DNA of 64,000 nucleotides from a bacterium BRH_c32 (GCA_001516025.1 LOEU01000004.1:62001-126000), one strand, 5' to 3'; positions 8,043-17,584 are shown, counted from the first letter of the stretch. Numbers and translations are program-made. The notes: generated from the letters alone by a model not told the origin.

Positions 8043-9082
8043 TGGAAACAGAAAAAACATATCAAATAATAGGTAAAGATGTGATATACAATAAAGCTTT
8101 AGGAGCTCTTTTGGGAGTGGCATATGGAGATTCATTCGGAATGCCTACTTCGCTATGGAATCCCGGAATGATTAAGAAAAATTTTCCGGAAGGAATTAAT
8201 GAACTCCTGCCGGCACCAAAAGGCCATGTAATACATAATGGAATGGTAGCCGGACAAGTTACTGATGATACTCAGCAAACATTACTTCTTGCAGATCAAT
8301 TTATTGAGGAAGGGAAATTTACTAAGGAAGGGACAGCAAAACGGTTGCTTGAATGGGCAAAAAAGCTGAATGCTTTTGAAACTTTGATACTTGGTCCTAG
8401 TTCATTGAGAGCTCTAAAAATGATTGATGAAGGTGCAGATATAGAATCTACTGGAAAGATGGGTGATACAAATGGTGCGGCTATGAAGATTACCCCGGTT
8501 GGGATAGTTAATCCCGGAGATTATGATGCAGTAGTTAGGGATGTAGCCGAAGTTTGTACACCAACACATAATACGAACATTGCTATTGCCGGTAGCTCAG
8601 CAATAGCTTGTGCAGTTTCCGCAGGCATGGCAGGAAAAGATATCGATGGAATAACTGAAGCATTTTTTTATGGCGCTGAAAAAGGAATGAATCTCGGCAA
8701 TCAATGGTATGGTGCATCAGTTATAAAAAAAAGCGAATGGGCACTAAACTTAATAAAGTCAGGGAAGAAAGAGAAGGAGATTTGGCAAGATTTATATGAT
8801 TATATCGGTTCCGGAGTTGCAATGCCGGAATCTGCAGCAACTGCATTGGCTTTAGTTTCAATGTATCATGGTAATCCATTGAAAACTGCTCATGCGGCAG
8901 CAAATATGGGGGGAGATTGTGATACGATAGGTGCAATTGCAGGTGGAATCGCAGGAGCATATTCAGGAAGTGGAATTTTTCCGGAAAATATAGTTAATCA
9001 ATTAAGCGATGTTAATAAGGTCGATTTCAAAAATTATGCTTTTAGAATAACGGAAAAAATGTTTAATCACAAAAAGGAATAG
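8042..9082 (+). CDS. ADP-ribosylglycohydrolase (ARH) family protein
   Basis: A 346-residue all-helical ARH/DraG-family hydrolase. These enzymes use two Mg ions to cut alpha-N- or alpha-O-ribosidic bonds. The N-terminal metal motif is VTDDTQQT (Asp75, Asp76); the C-terminal motif is GGDCDTIGA (Asp292, Asp294, Thr295). Both are intact, so it should be active. No signal peptide, so cytoplasmic. It is translationally coupled to EcfT (TAATG), so its substrate is probably what the ECF system imports or a derivative. Alpha-ribazole is an alpha-N-riboside, the bond geometry this family cleaves. That link is inference; DraG-like protein de-ADP-ribosylation is the conservative alternative. Confidence 0.88.
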   Translation: METEKTYQIIGKDVIYNKALGALLGVAYGDSFGMPTSLWNPGMIKKNFPEGINELLPAPKGHVIHNGMVAGQVTDDTQQTLLLADQFIEEGKFTKEGTAKRLLEWAKKLNAFETLILGPSSLRALKMIDEGADIESTGKMGDTNGAAMKITPVGIVNPGDYDAVVRDVAEVCTPTHNTNIAIAGSSAIACAVSAGMAGKDIDGITEAFFYGAEKGMNLGNQWYGASVIKKSEWALNLIKSGKKEKEIWQDLYDYIGSGVAMPESAATALALVSMYHGNPLKTAHAAANMGGDCDTIGAIAGGIAGAYSGSGIFPENIVNQLSDVNKVDFKNYAFRITEKMFNHKKE

Positions 9083-9084
9083 TG

Positions 9085-10731
9085 ATGGAAACTATAAAAT
9101 CGTTTCGTAGAAATATAATTTTAGCGGTGTTTTTACTCTTTGCAATGGGGTACCAATCCATTGCTCAGAATACGAGAGTAAACATTCCTCCAGGCTCTCG
9201 GCAAGTAATCTATGGTAAAATTATTGATGAGTACGGAAATCCGTTAATTGCGCAGGTCCAAGTTTGGCATTATCCACTTAAACCGGTAGTTTTTAGTTTC
9301 GGTGAATTGAAGCAAGGTGAACGAACTGACAATCTAATAGACATGGTCTATTCAACTGAAAAGGGATATTATTCCATCAGAGTCCCTGCCGATACAATCG
9401 CCCTCATTGTATCGAAGGGACCTGAATGGAGTTTAGAAAAGAAGATTTTAGTAATAAATCCGAAAGAATTTAATGGGATAGAGTGTAATATCAGCCTAAA
9501 ACATTTATATAATTTAGGAAAATTAGGTTGGTTTGCAGGTGATGTTCATCACCATTCAATTTTTAGCGATGGTAATCAGACTCCTTCAGTAATTACACAT
9601 GCAATGAATGGTGTCGGTTTATCGTGGGGGATTTTGACTGATCATAATGCGTTTACGCAGACCTCCGAATGGCTCGGAAATAAATCTAAAGATTTTATTC
9701 CAATATCAGGATGTGAAATAACTACTGAACCTTCAAATATCTCTGAATTAAATGGTTATGGACATCTTAATCAAAGTTTTATTTCAAGAATGAATGGTAA
9801 AGATGTTTCAAACCCGAATATCTGGGCAAGGGAAGTTTTAGATAATCATAAGGATGTTCAGAATCTAATCGATTCAACTCATAGTCAAAATGGATTTTTT
9901 GCTATTAACCACCCATTTCAAAGTTGGGATTGGGCAGGAAGATATAAATCTTGGGGAAAAGTAAAAAATTTTGATGCGATTGAAGTCTGGAATGGAGAGC
10001 CCCCTCATAGTTTTACAATAAATGATTGGGATACAAATTATATCAATATCAATACATGGGGTTTGCATTCATGGATCTCTTACCTAAATGCCGGAAATAA
10101 AATCTCGGGGATTGCCGGTAGCGATTGCCACGATGTTTATGGAAAAAGTGCTTATCCAAAAGGGGAATATTATTGGACCACAACAACAGGGAATCCTCGA
10201 ACTTATGCGCTATGTGATTCTCTTTCAGAAGGGAACATCAAGAATGCAATGCAAGAAGGAAAGTTATTTTTAACATCAGGATTTGGTCCTCTTTTGCTTG
10301 TCGATATTAATGGCAAAAAACCAGGTGATATAATCAACCTAAAAACTAATGAAAAAATTAAACTATCTATTGAAGTTTTATCAAACCAAAAGCTATTAAG
10401 AAGTAGTGAAGGACTAAGAGTTATTTATAATGGTAATATAATTAATTCAATTTCGACTGATTCTACTCTTATAGTAAAAAAGGAGATTGAATTAAAAGTA
10501 GGAAAAGATGGTTGGATAATAGTAGAAGCATTTGGTACTTGGCCTCAATATGCAATTACGAATCCAATTTTTATCGATTTTTTTCCTTATGGTGATTGTG
10601 TTAAAAAAGCATGGAAAGAACCAAAAGAGGCTGAAAAATGGAATAGATTTTTGGAGCATCCATCAATTGAATTACCAAACGGGCCAACTGACTGGCGAAA
10701 AACAAAAGATTCTTCAAATAACATTAATTAA
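9085..10731 (+). CDS. Secreted PHP-domain metallohydrolase, CehA/McbA type
   Basis: A 548-residue exported hydrolase. A signal peptide lies at about residues 1-27 (ending AIAQN), followed by a beta-sandwich-like region (about 35-145) and a PHP domain (about 150-400). Metal-binding motifs are GDVHHHSIFSDG, LTDHN, NHPFQSWDW and GSDCHDVY. PHP enzymes of this type hydrolyse phosphoesters or related bonds. I chose ATG 9085 over the GTG at 9082, which overlaps the previous stop, because AAGGA at 9074-9078 is well spaced from it. Its place in the operon suggests it processes the ligand in the periplasm before uptake, for example dephosphorylating a nucleotide. The substrate is unknown. Confidence 0.8.
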   Translation: METIKSFRRNIILAVFLLFAMGYQSIAQNTRVNIPPGSRQVIYGKIIDEYGNPLIAQVQVWHYPLKPVVFSFGELKQGERTDNLIDMVYSTEKGYYSIRVPADTIALIVSKGPEWSLEKKILVINPKEFNGIECNISLKHLYNLGKLGWFAGDVHHHSIFSDGNQTPSVITHAMNGVGLSWGILTDHNAFTQTSEWLGNKSKDFIPISGCEITTEPSNISELNGYGHLNQSFISRMNGKDVSNPNIWAREVLDNHKDVQNLIDSTHSQNGFFAINHPFQSWDWAGRYKSWGKVKNFDAIEVWNGEPPHSFTINDWDTNYININTWGLHSWISYLNAGNKISGIAGSDCHDVYGKSAYPKGEYYWTTTTGNPRTYALCDSLSEGNIKNAMQEGKLFLTSGFGPLLLVDINGKKPGDIINLKTNEKIKLSIEVLSNQKLLRSSEGLRVIYNGNIINSISTDSTLIVKKEIELKVGKDGWIIVEAFGTWPQYAITNPIFIDFFPYGDCVKKAWKEPKEAEKWNRFLEHPSIELPNGPTDWRKTKDSSNNIN

Positions 10732-10760
10732 ACAAAAACAATTAACTAAGGGGAACGGTT

Positions 10761-12641
10761 ATGAAAAAGCTATACGTAATTCCATTATTAATAACTATGG
10801 TTTTAGTGCTCAGTGGGTTAGTATATGGACAAGAGGATAAAAAGGTTGAAGGAGGCGGTGATGCAATGTCCGCAGAAGGTCTTTCACAAAAAACAAATGC
10901 TGAAGATATGGCTGAAGCATTGAAATCAATACCGGGTGTTTATATCCGCGAAGGACAAATTAATATTCGTGATGCATCAGCAAATAAGGTGTTAATATTA
11001 ATTGATGGTCAAAGAATGAACAATGCACAAAGTGGAGGTTTTGACGTTCAGACAATTCCGATTGATGCAGTGGAAAAAGTAGAAGTACTACGCGGCGGAA
11101 ACTCTGCTCGATACGGAGCTGATGCGGTAGGTGGTGTAATAAATTTTATAACTAAAAAGGCAACCGAAGAATCTAAAATGGATCTCGGTTTAAGAGCTAC
11201 TTACGGTTCCTTTAATTCGCAGTACTATAATCTTTTTACCTCAAATTCAATAAAGGATTTTAACTACTATCTCTCCTATAAGAGAGCACAAAGCGATGGA
11301 GATTTTAAGTATAAAGAACTTGACGGAATTGAGAATACGAGGACAAATAATAAAAGTGAATCGAACGATTTTTTAGTAAAATTAGGTTATAATAATATAT
11401 TACCACTATCAATTTTAACATTTTCAACACAAGTAACCCAATCTGAAAACGGGTCTCCGGGAAGTGTTCAAGGAATAGCTAACTGGCCAATGGCAACTCC
11501 AAATGCAAAACTTAAAGCTGATAATTCAATATTTAATTTGAACTATAATCAACAAGAAGTATTCGGTAAAGCTGATTTGACTGCAAATGTGTATCACCAT
11601 TATTTTAGAACCCGTTATGACGACCCTGATGCATGGGGAGGTGGAACTCAAAGCGATCATAAGAACAAAGCTTATGGATTGGAATTATCTCAAAATAATC
11701 CGGTATCTGATTTATTAACATTAGTTTACGGTTATTCATATAGGCACGATAATGCAGTTAGTTCTTCGATCAACGAAAAAGATAGAAATACTCATAGTGC
11801 TCATGCAGCAGCAGCTTTTAATTTTAAGAAAAATGAATTCTTCTTTGATGATATATCAATAGTTCCGGCTGCAAGATATGATGCACCATCTGATTTTGAT
11901 AAAGTGGTAAGTCCTAAATTGAGCTTAATCCTAAATAATAGTAGTGAGTATAAGTTAAATATAAGTGCGCATTTAAGCAAATCGTATAGAGCCCCTACTT
12001 TTAATGATTTATATTGGCCATTTGATGGATATACAGTTGGTAATCCAAATTTAAAACCTGAAAAAGGAACAAGTCTAGAATTAGGATATGGTTTGACACT
12101 TCCTTTCTTGAATAATACTCAAATAACGATGAATTATTTTGCTAGTGAATTAACTGACCAGATTATCTGGTCCCCAAATGCTGATTTTATTTGGACTCCA
12201 TTGAACGTAGAGAAATCACAAACTTCGGGATTAGAGACATTAATAACAACGAAATTTATAAAGGATATGATCTCTTTAGAAATTAACCATACTTATTTGG
12301 ATGCAAGAGATAAGAGTGGAAAAGTTAATGATGGTAAATTACTTATCTACCGCCCATACCATAAAGCTGATATTAATACATCATTTACACTTGAGAAATT
12401 CAGTGTAAACCTGAACTATCAATTCTTGAGTAAACGTTTCGTAAACGTGGATAATACAAAGGCACTCCAAGATGTAAGTATATGGAATGTAAATTTTGGA
12501 TATAGCCCAAAATTATTCGGATTAAATTGGTCAGCTCGATTTGATATAAATAATGTATTCAATAAAGATTATCGTATGAGCGATGGTTATCCAATGCCGG
12601 GTACACAATATAGATTTACAATCGGTATGAATTTGTTGTAA
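10761..12641 (+). CDS. TonB-dependent outer-membrane receptor, BtuB-like (first of a pair)
   Basis: A 626-residue receptor. A signal peptide lies at about residues 1-23 (ending VYGQ), followed within 25 residues by the plug domain (about 30-135). The plug contains VLILIDGQRMNN, VEKVEVLRGGNSARYGADAVGGVINFIT. The rest is a 22-strand beta barrel ending in an aromatic-rich strand with TQYRFTIGMNLL. There is no carboxypeptidase-like N-domain, unlike its neighbour. The size and the SARYG-A-DAVGGVINIIT type plug resemble BtuB and colicin-type receptors. AAGGGG lies upstream of the start. It follows the PHP gene after 29 bases and so is probably in the same transcript. Transport of a corrinoid or nucleoside-type ligand is inferred from context. 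Confidence 0.88.
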   Translation: MKKLYVIPLLITMVLVLSGLVYGQEDKKVEGGGDAMSAEGLSQKTNAEDMAEALKSIPGVYIREGQINIRDASANKVLILIDGQRMNNAQSGGFDVQTIPIDAVEKVEVLRGGNSARYGADAVGGVINFITKKATEESKMDLGLRATYGSFNSQYYNLFTSNSIKDFNYYLSYKRAQSDGDFKYKELDGIENTRTNNKSESNDFLVKLGYNNILPLSILTFSTQVTQSENGSPGSVQGIANWPMATPNAKLKADNSIFNLNYNQQEVFGKADLTANVYHHYFRTRYDDPDAWGGGTQSDHKNKAYGLELSQNNPVSDLLTLVYGYSYRHDNAVSSSINEKDRNTHSAHAAAAFNFKKNEFFFDDISIVPAARYDAPSDFDKVVSPKLSLILNNSSEYKLNISAHLSKSYRAPTFNDLYWPFDGYTVGNPNLKPEKGTSLELGYGLTLPFLNNTQITMNYFASELTDQIIWSPNADFIWTPLNVEKSQTSGLETLITTKFIKDMISLEINHTYLDARDKSGKVNDGKLLIYRPYHKADINTSFTLEKFSVNLNYQFLSKRFVNVDNTKALQDVSIWNVNFGYSPKLFGLNWSARFDINNVFNKDYRMSDGYPMPGTQYRFTIGMNLL

Positions 12642-12663
12642 TAATTCATATCTGCCCTCGATA

Positions 12664-12699
12664 GGACATGTGCCGAAATGCAATATTTGGCACATGTCC
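12664..12699 (+). terminator. Long hairpin between the two TonB receptor genes
   Basis: An 11-base perfect inverted repeat (12664-12674 with 12689-12699) that can be extended by a 4-base inner stem. It is followed by AATTTTAATAAAAATT rather than a clean T run. It may act as a partial terminator or an mRNA-stabilising or processing hairpin setting the ratio of the two receptors. Confidence 0.55.
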
Positions 12700-12729
12700 G
12701 AATTTTAATAAAAATTAGGAGTGGAAAAA

Positions 12730-14931
12730 GTGAAAAATGTAAAATTAATGATGATTATACTTTTTTTAACAGTTGTGACAGTTACCCTTTCTGCTCAAAC
12801 TAATTCGGTTAAGGGGAGAGTGATCGATTCGCAGACAGGTGAAATCTTAGCGGGGGCTAATGTCTATATTAAAGGCTCACATATTGGTGCTGCCTCTGAT
12901 GAAAACGGTAGCTATTTTATTAAAAATGTTCCAATTGGCAATTCAATACTTGTTTGCAGTATGATTAATTTCAAAAGAATTGAAAAAGAGATAAATATTA
13001 GTCCCGGAGATAATCTTGAAATTAACTATTTAATGGTTGAAGATGGACTAAAATTCTCCGATGTGGTTATTACTGCAACACGAAATGAAGCTTTAGTAAC
13101 TACGATTCCCGTTTCCACTGAAGTAATAAACCTAAAAAAAATTGAAGACTCGAATGCTAAGAATGTTGGAGAAGTACTAAAATCTATGGGTGCAACTTTA
13201 GTGAAAAGTTATGGTGCCGTTGGTTCATTGGAAACAGTTTCATTAAGGGGTTCTACTGATGCTCAGGTTTTAATACTCATCGATGGACAACGTCTAAATA
13301 ATTCTCAACAAGGTTCGGTCGATTTAAGTTCATTGCCTCTTAATGCGATAGAAAAAATTGAAGTAGTAAAAGGTGGTAATTCAGCAATGTACGGAAGTGA
13401 TGCGGTAGGTGGTGTTATCAATATTATCACAAAATCTTCCAATAGAAAGAATTCTATGCAATACACCATTAATGGATTATATGGTACATATAATACACAA
13501 GTCTATAATGCTTCTCTAGGGCAAGGTATTGGGAATTTTAGCTATTTTGTTTCTTATAATAAAACTAAATCCGATGGAGATTATTCATATAAAGGAATTA
13601 TCGGAGATAAAATTAAGCTAAAAAATGGTGATACTGGGTCCGATAATATATTTCTAAAAGCCGAATATTTATTAGAAGATCAATCAAAATTATCTGCTTT
13701 TTATAAATATAGAAAATCGGATAACGGTTCTCCTGGCTCAATAGAATATCCAAATGCATCTGCAAGAAATAAAATCGATAATAATCATATAAGTCTTTCA
13801 TACGAGGGATTAACATTCGAAAATTTTGCTTTTAATTTCAATGGCTATATAATGAAGCAGGAACATCATTATATAAATCCGGAATCATGGATGGGGACTG
13901 AAGAAAGTATTTATAATTCTCGTTCATTAGGAACTCTTGCTCAGGTATTTACAGATCTAAATAAATTAGGATTACTATCTTACGGATATGAATTCCGCCA
14001 AGATAAATTAGAAAGCGATCTGTTAGTTAATGGGGATTCTGTCCCGTTTATTGGTGATAGGCAAAGAAATGTTCATAGCTTTTATTTTCAAGATGACTGG
14101 AAATATGATATAAACCATAATTGGATGATTTCAGCAGTGCCCGCAGTACGTTTAGATGAATATCCGGAAGAATCAATCGGGACACAGTTCTCTCCTAAAG
14201 TAGGGATTTCAATTAGTCATGATGATGAATGGAGGGGGTCTATTAGAGGAAATATTGGTAAAGTTTTCAGAGCTCCAACTTATAATGATCTTTATTGGCC
14301 CGAAGATACATGGACAAAAGGGAATCCAAATCTAAAACCAGAGAAAGGGATCACATTTGATTTCGGGTTTATAATTCAATTTGCTAAATATGGTAGTTGG
14401 AGTATTGAATCCACTTATTTTTCAAGTAATTTAGATGATCTTATTTTATGGGAACCTGCCGAGAAGTGGATGCCTACTAATATTGCAAAAGCCAAAATCA
14501 ATGGAATTGAATCTAAAATTAATTGGAAGGGATTTGGAGATTTAATTAGTATTCAAACCGGATATACATATTTGAATGCGAAAGATGATGGTAATGATCC
14601 ATTAACCTCAGGGAGATTTTTAATATACCGTCCTAAATCAAAAATTGATATAGGCATTAATTTAAGCTATGACATTTATTCTGTCAATTTTTATTATAAT
14701 TTTGTTGGTAAGAGATTTCACGATGCTGAGAATAAGATTGAAATGGGAAGCTATGAATTAATAAATGCGAATTTGGGAATCAAGCAAAAAATAGAAAAAA
14801 TAGAATTAAATTTTCGCTTAGAAGGGAATAATTTAATGGATAAAGAATATCAAGCGACACAAGGTTCCCCTTTACCCGGAAGGGAGATTAGATTCTCAAT
14901 AGGCGTTTCAGGTAGTTTGAACTTTTTATAA
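12730..14931 (+). CDS. TonB-dependent receptor with carboxypeptidase-regulatory domain (second of a pair)
   Basis: A 733-residue outer-membrane receptor paralogous to the one before it. It has a signal peptide (ending LSAQ), a carboxypeptidase-D regulatory-like beta-sandwich (about 25-110: VKGRVIDSQTGEILAGANVYI), a plug domain (about 115-225) and a barrel. The plug repeats the neighbour's motifs with substitutions, for example VLILIDGQRLNNSQQGS and KGGNSAMYGSDAVGGVI. I chose GTG 12730 because the in-frame GTG at 12721 lies inside the Shine-Dalgarno AGGAG (12717-12721), which is 8 bases from 12730. Two receptors with the same core but different N-domains suggest related but not identical ligands or coupling. 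Confidence 0.88.
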   Translation: MKNVKLMMIILFLTVVTVTLSAQTNSVKGRVIDSQTGEILAGANVYIKGSHIGAASDENGSYFIKNVPIGNSILVCSMINFKRIEKEINISPGDNLEINYLMVEDGLKFSDVVITATRNEALVTTIPVSTEVINLKKIEDSNAKNVGEVLKSMGATLVKSYGAVGSLETVSLRGSTDAQVLILIDGQRLNNSQQGSVDLSSLPLNAIEKIEVVKGGNSAMYGSDAVGGVINIITKSSNRKNSMQYTINGLYGTYNTQVYNASLGQGIGNFSYFVSYNKTKSDGDYSYKGIIGDKIKLKNGDTGSDNIFLKAEYLLEDQSKLSAFYKYRKSDNGSPGSIEYPNASARNKIDNNHISLSYEGLTFENFAFNFNGYIMKQEHHYINPESWMGTEESIYNSRSLGTLAQVFTDLNKLGLLSYGYEFRQDKLESDLLVNGDSVPFIGDRQRNVHSFYFQDDWKYDINHNWMISAVPAVRLDEYPEESIGTQFSPKVGISISHDDEWRGSIRGNIGKVFRAPTYNDLYWPEDTWTKGNPNLKPEKGITFDFGFIIQFAKYGSWSIESTYFSSNLDDLILWEPAEKWMPTNIAKAKINGIESKINWKGFGDLISIQTGYTYLNAKDDGNDPLTSGRFLIYRPKSKIDIGINLSYDIYSVNFYYNFVGKRFHDAENKIEMGSYELINANLGIKQKIEKIELNFRLEGNNLMDKEYQATQGSPLPGREIRFSIGVSGSLNFL

Positions 14932-14977
14932 AAACGATTGGTAGGAAAATATTAAAACTGATGTTGGAGATAAAAAT

Positions 14978-16183
14978 ATGGAAAATAATTTCTTAGTAAA
15001 AGATATTAATTTAGCTCCTAAGGGAGAGCAACAAATTGAATGGGTATCAAATTGGATGCCTGTTCTAGATGGATTATACGAAAAATTCAATAAAACCGGT
15101 GTTTTTCAAAATAAAAAGATAGCATTATGTATTCATCTAGAAGCAAAAACAGCATACTTAGCTCTTGCTATAAAAAAGATGGGTGCTCAAGTGTGGGTTA
15201 CAAGCAGTAACCCATTATCGACTAAAGATGAAGTTGCCGCTGCACTTGCAGTAAATGGAATTCATGTTTTTGCAAAGCATGCTGCATCAAAAACTGAATA
15301 TTGGTCTTATTTAGAATCGATCCTAAAAAACAAGTTAGACGCAACCGTAGATGATGGAGGAGATATTTGTGAGTATCTTCATGAGCATCCTGAATATGGA
15401 ATAAACATTAAAGGTATTTGTGAGGAAACCACGACCGGAGTAAATAGGCTAAAAGCATTGGAAAAAGAGGGAAATTTAAAATATCCCGCTATTGCAGTGA
15501 ACGATGCAAAATCGAAACATCTTTTCGATAATCGATATGGTACCGGTCAATCGACATGGACAGCAATAACTCATCTTACGAATTTAAATATTGCGGGTAA
15601 GGTAGTTGTTGTAGCCGGATATGGCTGGGTAGGAAAAGGAGTAGCTGTTAGAGCAGATGGAATGGGAGCAGAAGTTATTGTAACGGAAGTAGACCCTTGG
15701 AAAGCACTCGAAGCAAGAATGGATGGGCATCGTGTAATGAAAATGGAAGATGCTTCTTCACTTGGTGATTTTTTCGTTACTACTACCGGTCTAAGCGATA
15801 TAATTAACTATGGACATATATTGAAAATGAAAAATGGTGCTTTTTTATCCAATGCAGGGCATTTCGATTTTGAAATTGATATCCCTACATTAAAAAAGAA
15901 AGCAAAATCTTTTACCGTTGTAAGAAAAGAAGTAGAGGAATATAAGCTTGAAAATGGAAAAACTATCTATGTACTTGCACGTGGCGGAATAATAAATATT
16001 GCAGGTGGTTTGGGACATCCTGCCGATATAATGGATATGTCGTTCTCGGTTCAGCTCGGATGTTTATACTATTTCCTTTCAAAAGAAGATTCCGAAGCCA
16101 AACTATATAGTGTCCCCGAAGAGATTGATCGCTTAGTAGCTGAAGAAAAGCTTAGAGTAGAAGGGATTCAAATTGATCATTAA
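14978..16183 (+). CDS. ahcY: S-adenosylhomocysteine hydrolase, archaeal/thermophile type
   Basis: A 401-residue NAD-dependent hydrolase splitting S-adenosylhomocysteine into adenosine and homocysteine. Family residues are present: substrate-site CIHLEAKTAY, SSNPLSTKDEVAAAL, EETTTGV, the catalytic Lys and Asp in SKHLFDNRYG, NAD-binding VVAGYGWVGKG and GHFDFEID. It lacks the C-terminal KPDHYRY extension of eukaryotic and most bacterial enzymes and has Lys where those carry Glu in the HxTxE segment, as in shorter archaeal-type proteins. Some of those act on S-inosylhomocysteine or other nucleosides, so exact specificity is open. GGAG precedes the start. Nucleoside transporter and adenosine deaminase genes follow, which would handle the adenosine released. 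Confidence 0.88.
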   Translation: MENNFLVKDINLAPKGEQQIEWVSNWMPVLDGLYEKFNKTGVFQNKKIALCIHLEAKTAYLALAIKKMGAQVWVTSSNPLSTKDEVAAALAVNGIHVFAKHAASKTEYWSYLESILKNKLDATVDDGGDICEYLHEHPEYGINIKGICEETTTGVNRLKALEKEGNLKYPAIAVNDAKSKHLFDNRYGTGQSTWTAITHLTNLNIAGKVVVVAGYGWVGKGVAVRADGMGAEVIVTEVDPWKALEARMDGHRVMKMEDASSLGDFFVTTTGLSDIINYGHILKMKNGAFLSNAGHFDFEIDIPTLKKKAKSFTVVRKEVEEYKLENGKTIYVLARGGIINIAGGLGHPADIMDMSFSVQLGCLYYFLSKEDSEAKLYSVPEEIDRLVAEEKLRVEGIQIDH

Positions 16184-16197
16184 AGTTTCACTCCTGA

Positions 16198-16250
16198 AGT
16201 CCGGTGATCTTTTTGATTGCGTGCGCCCATAGATCGCCGGGCTTTTGTTT
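16198..16250 (+). terminator. Terminator after the SAH hydrolase gene
   Basis: A 13-pair stem (16198-16210 with 16231-16243, two G-T pairs) with a 20-base loop, followed by a TTTTGTTT tract. It lies only 23 bases before the NupC gene, so it may let some transcription through and act as an attenuator. Confidence 0.75.
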
Positions 16251-16272
16251 ATCTAAAAAAGGTGAGTAAAAT

Positions 16273-17583
16273 ATGGACTTGACAAGAGTATTAAATATAA
16301 TTGGAATACCGGCATTGATGTTAATTGCTTGGTTGATTTCGACAAATAGAAAAGTAATTAATTGGCGAGTAATCGGCTGGGGATTAATTTTAGAATTAAT
16401 TGTAGCACTTATAGTATTTGTTATTCCCATCGGCACTCAATTATTTTTGGTAGTTAATGATGTAGTAAATAATGTACTAGAAAGTGCCAATTATGGTACA
16501 TATTTCGTATTTGGGAAATTAGCAATAGGACCGGGTACTGTTTCTGCAAGCGGCGAAACATCTATCGGATTTATTTTAGCATTTCAGGGATTAGCCGTGA
16601 TTATATTTTTTGCCGCTTTAGTTGGGATTTTATACTATACGGGAATTATGGGTAAGGTGATGAAAGCATTTTCCTATATATTTTCGAAGCTAATGGGAAT
16701 AAGTGGTGCTGAGTCCCTTAGTTCTGCTTCTAGCATCTTTGTAGGTGTAGAAGCCGGTTTAGTTATTAAACCATATATAAATAAAATGACACGATCTGAA
16801 CTAAATACAATACTAACCGTAGGAATGTCCACAATAGCATCAAGCATGCTTGCAGTTTATATAATGATATTGAAAGGTTCATTTCCTAATATAGCAGGCC
16901 ATCTTGTATCGGCATCAATAATGAATGTCCCAGCGGCTATTATAATGTCTAAAATCCTTTGTCCGGAAACAGATACACCCGAAACAATTGATCAGAAAGC
17001 CGTAATGAATTATGAAAAAGAGGGGAGCTTATTCGAGGCAATTATTAATAATGCTAATTCAGGAGTAAAGTTAGCTGTGGGTATTGTTACATTATTACTA
17101 GCGGTACTCGGATTAATGGCATTAAGTGATAAAATACTTGTATTTGCCGGCTCGTACATTAATCATCTTTTATCAATAAATATTGATTGGACATTGAAAG
17201 GATTACTCGGATATCTTTTTTATCCCTTAACATTATTAATTGGTATTCCTGTAAACGATGCATGGCAGGCATCGAAAATAATTGGTGAAAGATTAATCTT
17301 AACAGAGGTTACAGCATTTCAAGATTTAGCAATACAGCTAAATTCAGCTTCTCCAATGTCTCCCCGCGCAGCTGTGATGGTTACTTATGCATTAACGGGT
17401 TTTGCACATGTTGCTTCAATTGCAATTTTCGTTGGAGGATATATTGCCTTAGCACCCTCAAGAATAAAAGAACTTAGTTCATTGAGTTTCCGTGCTTTAC
17501 TTGGAGCTACTTTAGCCTGTCTTTTAACTGCGACAATAGCAGGATTGTTTTTTACCAATAATTCAATCTTATTAGGACAGTAG
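16273..17583 (+). CDS. nupC: Concentrative nucleoside transporter, NupC/CNT family
   Basis: A 436-residue inner-membrane symporter that imports nucleosides with H+ or Na+. It has about ten hydrophobic segments. The CNT signature region is SGAESLSSASSIFVGVEAGLVIKPY (about residues 155-180, here described by parts: the ES, FVG and KPY elements), and the second core hairpin contains GIPVNDAWQASKIIG and ALTGFAHVASIAI. AAAGGTGAG precedes the ATG. It ends one base before the adenosine deaminase start, so the two are a transcriptional unit. Adenosine or inosine is the likely substrate given its partner. Confidence 0.9.
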   Translation: MDLTRVLNIIGIPALMLIAWLISTNRKVINWRVIGWGLILELIVALIVFVIPIGTQLFLVVNDVVNNVLESANYGTYFVFGKLAIGPGTVSASGETSIGFILAFQGLAVIIFFAALVGILYYTGIMGKVMKAFSYIFSKLMGISGAESLSSASSIFVGVEAGLVIKPYINKMTRSELNTILTVGMSTIASSMLAVYIMILKGSFPNIAGHLVSASIMNVPAAIIMSKILCPETDTPETIDQKAVMNYEKEGSLFEAIINNANSGVKLAVGIVTLLLAVLGLMALSDKILVFAGSYINHLLSINIDWTLKGLLGYLFYPLTLLIGIPVNDAWQASKIIGERLILTEVTAFQDLAIQLNSASPMSPRAAVMVTYALTGFAHVASIAIFVGGYIALAPSRIKELSSLSFRALLGATLACLLTATIAGLFFTNNSILLGQ

Positions 17584-17584
17584 T

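Noticed and set aside
16231..16272. S-adenosylhomocysteine riboswitch near the SAH hydrolase gene
   Set aside because: The only structure is a simple terminator hairpin after the gene, not a pseudoknotted leader before it.
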